Source: GCA-016699975 sp964420045 (GTDB lineage: Bacteria > Patescibacteriota > Minisyncoccia > Moranbacterales > UBA1568). From it: a stretch of 10,555 nt of DNA. A model generated the notes under the pieces. It was not told the origin of the DNA. It ran no database searches and saw only the letters and a list, made by a program, of their open reading frames with translations. The translations under genes and the position numbers were made by a program. This document shows, in pieces, positions 6,279-10,555 of the stretch. Each line of letters begins with the position of its first letter. Positions within the stretch are counted from its first letter, which is position 1. The stretch spans positions 1 through 10,555 of the forward strand of contig CAYQPQ010000026.1 in the NCBI GenBank assembly GCA_964420045.1, in the 5' to 3' direction.

Positions 6279-6352
6279 TGGAGCGAGAGACGGGAATCGA
6301 ACCCGCATATCTAGCTTGGAAGGCTAGCGTACTACCACTGTACTACTCTCGC
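6279..6352 (-). tRNA. tRNA-Gly (anticodon TCC), CCA encoded
   Basis: Read on the minus strand, the acceptor arms GCGAGAG and CTCTCGC pair over 7 bp. The D arm is GTAC-AGTGGTA-GTAC. The anticodon arm is CTAGC-CTTCCAA-GCTAG with anticodon TCC (complement of 6318-6320). The T arm is GCGGG-TTCGATT-CCCGT. The discriminator is U and CCA is encoded (complement of 6279-6281). The tRNA is 74 bases with CCA and reads glycine GGA/GGG codons. No terminator is seen before the next gene. Confidence 0.97.
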
Positions 6353-6364
6353 CAAAGCCTCCCA

Positions 6365-6394
6365 AGTATATCGCAAGAAAAACTACTTTGTAAA
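6365..6394 (-). promoter_or_regulatory. Promoter of tRNA-Gly
   Basis: On the minus strand TTTACA (complement of 6389-6394), an 18-base spacer and TATACT (complement of 6365-6370) lie just before the tRNA 5' end at 6352. The -35 box falls within the loop of a hairpin that may end the upstream Ig-array gene. Confidence 0.6.
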
Positions 6395-6401
6395 GGCAAA
6401 G
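6377..6401 (-). terminator. Weak terminator-like hairpin after the Ig-array gene
   Basis: On the minus strand ACTTTG and CAAAGT form a 6-bp stem with loop CCTTTA, followed by AGTTTTTC. The stem is AT-rich and weak, and it overlaps the tRNA promoter. No better terminator follows the 1188-residue gene, so some read-through into the tRNA is possible. Confidence 0.4.
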
Positions 6402-6425
6402 TCTCTACAAAAATCGGGTGCATCC

Positions 6426-9400
6426 TTATGGAGCCACTTCTTCCCAACGATCCTTAAAACAAGAAAAATGACAGGCACTCGACGAACCAAAAGTATCCGA
6501 TGAACACTGTGCCGGATCATTCACAAAATCAAACTGTGTCTCCGACGAGCACAAAAAAGACGATGCGTCGCAGCGATAGCATGTCACTGGACGACCAACT
6601 ACAAGATCCGCCTCCTCCGAAAAGAAGTTGAGAGCGGCATTCGGTCGATGCGTCACGCGGACCGTTGCCGGTCCCGGACTTGTCCCTCGGAACAATCCCG
6701 GACTCCCGGAAACAGCCGTCACTCCGCCGGAAACGACACCCCACGATGTCTCGAAACTCGCGGAATCGGTCACACTTGTTCCACCAAGACCGGCAACGGT
6801 AGAACAATCTGCCAATGCGTTTTCCGTATACCACGCATCAAACTGAAGCGTATTTCCCAAGATAATATTGCGATCGGTGGATGCGGGACACAGGAGCACT
6901 CTCCCAATACCAACCGGCGCACTGCTTTTACTCCAAATCATACTCCCGGAACTGTCTGTATATGTACAGACTGCATAATACGTCGTCGGACTCGTAATAC
7001 TTTGAATAAAGCCGGGAGGAAAATTCTTGTCAATCACCGCACTCGTTGGCACAAACACACCACTATTTCCGAGAGGCGGGCATGTTGCCCAGTTATCATT
7101 CACTGAAAGACAGCACTGATCCGAATACGATGCCGTCAATCGAAGCGTCGGGCTACTCCCAAAAGGAACAACTGAAGCATCCGGAGCAAAGTTGATCGAC
7201 GGACCAAAGCCGACGGAGCCGCCTACGGCAACTCCCGCTTTCGCGGAAACGATTCCGTTTGGAAGTCCGTTGGCACACTCGATGACGTACTCATACGGCC
7301 GCTCTTCCGAGAGGATTCCCGTACTTCGTCCTCCGGCAAGAGGGACATTTCCACCCCAATCTCCCGAAGCAACGCATGATTCAACATTTTGTACACTCCA
7401 TCGAAGTATCGTCGAGCCGTTGAGAGGAACCGCTGCATCGTCCACATATAAACTGAGTGACGGTGTTGGAGGGGGAGTGTCCACCGAGATATTCACCGTA
7501 ACCACAACCGCCCCTCCCGGACTCGAACAGCGAAGCCGATAGGATCTCGAAGTGGAAAGCACTCCGGTATCAAATCCGGCAACCGGACCCTGGAGAGCTT
7601 TGCTTCCGGACCAATCTCCCGAAGCAACACAAGCGGTTGCATCCGTTGACACCCACCGCAGCCTTGTTGACTCACCAGATGAAAGATCGATACGATCCGC
7701 CCAAAAGGACAGTGTTGGTCCCACTTGTGACGGATCAGCCACGCGAACGCGCACACTCGCCGTTTCCGCACCTCCTGGGCCGACACATTCCAAAGAAAAT
7801 ATGGTTTCAGCACGCAAATTCCCCGTTGATGCCGTACCCGAAAGAGCGTGCGATCCTTCCCACGTCGGAAGGTACTGATCATTCCATGCACTACACATAT
7901 CAGCGCCAACCACATTCCATCGAAGCATCGTGGCTGTGTTATATGAGACGTATGCGGAATCACGGGTAAATGAAATGATCGGCGGATCCGGAAGAGGCGG
8001 GTCAGATCCGGGAGGAGGAGGCGACCCTCCGGGGGGAGGGTTAACCGTAATGTGCACCCATGCAGAAACAGTGTTAATTGAATTGCCGCAAGTAATTAAG
8101 TCATCTTCCGACGCTGTAAAATTTGTCCATTGTTCGTCTCCGGAGAAGGATATATTGTTTATCTTCTCCTGATAAACCCCCGCCCGCCACCATTCCAGAT
8201 AACACCATTGAGCATTCTGAGCATCCCACTGCGCCCTCACGTTGCCACCGGAGTCGACTGTAGAAGGAGTAGCCGTAAAGGTAAGTGTCACCGGTTGCAC
8301 CGGGTCACTCACTGAAATATGCACCGTTTGCTCCACCCATCCGGCTAAATTCTCACAATGGAGCACATAATCCCTTGATGCGGAAAGATTTCCCGTATCA
8401 TAAGAGTCTTCAAAATCTATATCACTCCACCAATCCCAATCACCGGACGCTTCACACCAGTCGGCTTGAGTGACTTTCCATCGTATCGTTGTTGCCTCGT
8501 TATACACCAAGGCATTTTTATCCGCCGAAAAGAACGAAATTGTTGGCGGTTGCAAACTCTGAGGTTCGACACGAACCGTTACATCTTGGCGCTTTGTTCC
8601 GCCAGCTCCCGTACAAGAAAGTGAAAATATTGTTGTCGCCGTGAGTCCGGAGACCGCTCTCGATCCCGAAAGCGGCACCGATCCATTCCAGTTGGCAAAT
8701 GGCACTGCCGCATCCGAAGACGCCGTGCAAGAAGCAGCACTCTGCACATCCCAGGTGATATTCGTCGAACTGTTATACAAAATATGATCGGGATCAACTG
8801 AATACGTTCGAAAGTTTGGAGGCGAAGGTGGCGGAATAACACGAACCGTCACCTGCTTTGCCTGCGACCCTCCGGAACCAAAACACTCAAGAATATAGAC
8901 GCTATCGGTAGTGAGTTTACCAGTCGCCTGGCTCCCGGTAAACGGTCGCGACCCCGACCAGTCACCTTCGGCCACACAGCTCGTCGTAAAAGACGGATTT
9001 GAAACACTCCACGAAAGCGTCGTTTCTGTGTTATAAGGAATGAGCGTCGAACCAGCAGAAAGGTTCACCTGCGGCGAAGGCGTCGGCGATCCAACCAAGA
9101 CCGAGAACGTCTTCTGTACGGTATCTCCGCTTGGTCCCGCACAGGTAAGCGTATAGTCTCGCCGAGCTGTTAGATTCCCGGTATCAAATGTCCCACTTGC
9201 CGATTTTGCACCACTCCAGTCACCAGAGGCAACACACGGACTTCCCGAAATAACGTTCTGCGCATTCCATGAAAGCGTTGTGGTCGTACCATATGGAATC
9301 GGATTAGCCACACTCGAAGTAAACGTAAGTGTTGGAGGAGAAACAACGGTCACATCCCAAGAGAGCGCCGCTGAAGAAAGCACCGATGATACGAGCTCTG

Positions 9401-9992
9401 ACCATATTGACTCTCCGGATTTATTTCCCCACATTTTGATCGGCGTCCCAGCAATCGTCGCCGTGATTCGAGACGAGCCAGTCCCTCCTGCAGTACAAAC
9501 AGAACCGGAACAAGTCACCGCCGCGGTATTGCTCGATGAGAGCGAAAACGACGGCTTCGTTCCACACAAGACGAACGAATACTGATCCATCCCAATCGAA
9601 AACACCGAGGGACTTGCATTACAGTCGCTTCGATCATTCAAAGAATTTGAAAACTGACCAAAGAGACTGTCTCGGCTAAAGATCCCTTTATCAAGAACTG
9701 CTTCGGGATTTTCCGGATCAAATGAAAAAGTAAGGGAGTCGCTTGGAAGAATCGTGAGACTTCCTTCAACAGTTCCCATCACATGATTCACGCTCGCCGA
9801 ACGAACCTCTGCAGACCCGCCCACATTCAATACGCCACCCCAGGCACCAGAAAGCGAATATGCTCCGCCAATCACCGCTACGTTTTCCTCGTTCGCAGCT
9901 TCTGCCGCAATAGCAACAGAAAAAACACCAACCAGTGTGGCTACTAACAAAAGAAAACCACGACTCTTTTCAAGGAAAGTCACACAAGTCAT
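6426..9992 (-). CDS. Large secreted surface protein: nine tandem Ig-like domains, a BIG2-like domain and a Cys-rich tail
   Basis: A Sec signal peptide (hydrophobic 13-29, AxA near 30-33) precedes a unique N-terminal region (about 35-218). Eight Ig-like repeats of about 80 residues follow at about 220-300, 308-385, 393-475, 484-561, 568-650, 672-751, 759-837 and 845-923. Each has a TTLSW-type strand, a Cys-centred motif often reading CVASGDWSG, a TGxL turn, and a second Cys in YxLxC, so each probably has one disulphide. A Pro/Gly linker (651-671) splits the array five plus three. A degenerate ninth copy (932-1030) and a BIG2-like domain (about 1031-1133) follow. The tail (1138-1178) has six Cys beginning CYRC. 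No LPxTG, membrane helix or enzyme motif is seen, so adhesion or a structural role is inferred. The ATG overlaps the upstream stop as ATGA, implying translational coupling. Confidence 0.85.
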   Translation of the reverse strand: MTCVTFLEKSRGFLLLVATLVGVFSVAIAAEAANEENVAVIGGAYSLSGAWGGVLNVGGSAEVRSASVNHVMGTVEGSLTILPSDSLTFSFDPENPEAVLDKGIFSRDSLFGQFSNSLNDRSDCNASPSVFSIGMDQYSFVLCGTKPSFSLSSSNTAAVTCSGSVCTAGGTGSSRITATIAGTPIKMWGNKSGESIWSELVSSVLSSAALSWDVTVVSPPTLTFTSSVANPIPYGTTTTLSWNAQNVISGSPCVASGDWSGAKSASGTFDTGNLTARRDYTLTCAGPSGDTVQKTFSVLVGSPTPSPQVNLSAGSTLIPYNTETTLSWSVSNPSFTTSCVAEGDWSGSRPFTGSQATGKLTTDSVYILECFGSGGSQAKQVTVRVIPPPSPPNFRTYSVDPDHILYNSSTNITWDVQSAASCTASSDAAVPFANWNGSVPLSGSRAVSGLTATTIFSLSCTGAGGTKRQDVTVRVEPQSLQPPTISFFSADKNALVYNEATTIRWKVTQADWCEASGDWDWWSDIDFEDSYDTGNLSASRDYVLHCENLAGWVEQTVHISVSDPVQPVTLTFTATPSTVDSGGNVRAQWDAQNAQWCYLEWWRAGVYQEKINNISFSGDEQWTNFTASEDDLITCGNSINTVSAWVHITVNPPPGGSPPPPGSDPPLPDPPIISFTRDSAYVSYNTATMLRWNVVGADMCSAWNDQYLPTWEGSHALSGTASTGNLRAETIFSLECVGPGGAETASVRVRVADPSQVGPTLSFWADRIDLSSGESTRLRWVSTDATACVASGDWSGSKALQGPVAGFDTGVLSTSRSYRLRCSSPGGAVVVTVNISVDTPPPTPSLSLYVDDAAVPLNGSTILRWSVQNVESCVASGDWGGNVPLAGGRSTGILSEERPYEYVIECANGLPNGIVSAKAGVAVGGSVGFGPSINFAPDASVVPFGSSPTLRLTASYSDQCCLSVNDNWATCPPLGNSGVFVPTSAVIDKNFPPGFIQSITSPTTYYAVCTYTDSSGSMIWSKSSAPVGIGRVLLCPASTDRNIILGNTLQFDAWYTENALADCSTVAGLGGTSVTDSASFETSWGVVSGGVTAVSGSPGLFRGTSPGPATVRVTHRPNAALNFFSEEADLVVGRPVTCYRCDASSFLCSSETQFDFVNDPAQCSSDTFGSSSACHFSCFKDRWEEVAP
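7224..9335 (-). repeat. Tandem Ig-like domain array within the surface-protein gene
   Basis: Eight in-frame copies of about 80-85 codons are diverged along most of their length. Copies 7 and 8 still share an identical 18-base block CCAATCTCCCGAAGCAAC (plus strand, 7611-7628 and 7356-7373; spacing 255 bases), encoding the conserved VASGDW core. This is a protein-domain repeat, not a CRISPR or satellite array. Confidence 0.8.
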
Positions 9993-10471
9993 TTAGTACG
10001 ATTGTATTTTTCCTGCCCAAGTGAGGACGAAGTCGGCACATTCCCAGGAAGCTTTTCAATTTCCACCACTGTCAAACGCTTCACATCAAAAATATTCTCT
10101 TGAGTAACCACGGAAACAAAGTCACCTGAATGAATCGCATCCAATCCTCCTACACTCTTCACGCTTGTGTGTTCATTAGCAACCACATCAAACATTTCTT
10201 CAACCGTCGGCAATTCCTGCGACGATGCGGAAGCATCCACCTCCGACAAACGATTCTTATCGATTACAGATGCTCGAATCTGCAAAAACCTCGTATTATC
10301 CGCCTTCAAGGTAGTCACCTGATCAACCGTGCCAACGAGAGTCTTTGTTTCTGATGCAATCGCACGAAGTCGTTCTTCTGCATTCTTTGCGCGCGACAAC
10401 CGCTTTAATGAGGCATCGCCGGAACGATCATATTGACCCAGAAAATCCGATTCTCGCGCGATATACCACAT
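9989..10471 (-). CDS. Membrane-associated coiled-coil/OB-like protein upstream of the Ig-array gene; N-terminus disrupted or mis-assembled
   Basis: From ATG 10471 the product is 160 residues. A basic, helical stretch (about 20-45, LKRLSRAKNAEERLRAIASE) precedes a beta-rich region with TLVGTVDQV, FLQIRASVI, GDFVSVVTQE and RLTVVEIEKL. This resembles the OB-like small domains of CPR membrane proteins, by pattern only. The 18 codons before this ATG stay open and encode a hydrophobic run (NTVFLFAVFFALMWYIA with the ATG as Met), clearly a membrane anchor, but no ATG, GTG or TTG is available before the TAA at 10526-10528. An ATT at 10511-10513 is the only start-like codon. The true gene therefore probably begins beyond the visible stop or in another frame. 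The stop overlaps the start of the Ig-array gene (ATGA), so the two are coupled and the products may work together. Confidence 0.65.
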   Translation of the reverse strand: MWYIARESDFLGQYDRSGDASLKRLSRAKNAEERLRAIASETKTLVGTVDQVTTLKADNTRFLQIRASVIDKNRLSEVDASASSQELPTVEEMFDVVANEHTSVKSVGGLDAIHSGDFVSVVTQENIFDVKRLTVVEIEKLPGNVPTSSSLGQEKYNRTK

Positions 10472-10501
10472 GAGCGCGAAAAATACCGCGAAAAGAAATA
10501 C

Positions 10502-10527
10502 GGTATTGCTAATTTCGAATAGGTATT
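10502..10527. repeat. 20-base segment flanked by a 6-base direct repeat at the disrupted gene start
   Basis: GGTATT occurs at 10502-10507 and 10522-10527 (AATACC on the minus strand), exactly 20 bases apart. Skipping one 20-base unit joins the membrane-helix codons to an upstream frame that is open to the window end, reading ELWVTTPVSNT then VFLFAVFFALMWY. It may be a small insertion/duplication or an assembly error at a contig end. Confidence 0.45.
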
Positions 10528-10555
10528 AGATACTGGAGTCGTAACCCATAACTCC

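Noticed and set aside
7224..9335. CRISPR-like or satellite repeat
   Set aside because: The repeats are in-frame protein domains of about 80 codons with diverged DNA, not short identical repeats with unique spacers.
9989..9992. TGA recoded as glycine (Gracilibacteria/SR1-type code)
   Set aside because: TGA here ends a gene in an ATGA overlap, TGA also ends the beta-helix gene, and large genes contain no in-frame TGA; standard bacterial code fits.

Overview
The window is about 10.5 kb of compact bacterial sequence with almost every gene on the minus strand. It looks like a Patescibacteria/CPR (Parcubacteria-like) contig. That placement is inferred from gene style: lineage-typical secreted Ig-array and NBR1-Ig-like proteins, a small lysozyme-like membrane protein with a WGYRG-type motif, and many short cell-envelope proteins of unknown function. 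TGA acts as a stop, so a code that reads TGA as glycine is not supported. The two window ends look like contig ends: each finishes exactly in an inverted repeat, and the genes there look broken.

Layout from left to right. Bases 1-47 form a near-perfect hairpin that overlaps the stop of a secreted parallel beta-helix protein (36-914, minus). That gene has its own promoter at 954-982 and looks more AT-rich by eye than the rest. A 370-base gap follows, with at most one tiny acidic Cys-containing ORF (1122-1238, minus). Next is a class A penicillin-binding protein with GT51 and transpeptidase domains (1285-3288, minus). Divergent from it is a near-consensus promoter (3362-3390, plus), followed within about 20 bases by an intrinsic terminator (3411-3443). 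Beyond that lies a 62-residue tail-anchored small protein with a CxHx3CxC motif (3477-3665, plus). A bidirectional terminator (3699-3728) separates it from a 580-residue membrane-anchored protein with a C-terminal NBR1-like Ig domain (3762-5504, minus). A lysozyme-like (glucosaminidase-type) membrane protein follows (5598-6221, minus), with a strong terminator after it. Then come tRNA-Gly(TCC) with encoded CCA (6279-6352, minus), an 1188-residue secreted Ig-array protein (6426-9992, minus), and a membrane/OB-like protein (9989-10471, minus) that overlaps the Ig-array gene by ATGA.

The theme is the cell envelope. The PBP builds peptidoglycan and the lysozyme-like protein probably cuts it. The Ig-array protein, the NBR1-Ig protein and the beta-helix protein are probably displayed on or released from the surface. 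The Ig-array gene and its small membrane-protein partner form a translationally coupled pair. The least ordinary parts are the promoter-terminator-small-Cys-protein unit at 3362-3665, the 20-base repeat-flanked disruption at 10502-10527, and the hairpin that ends the beta-helix gene.
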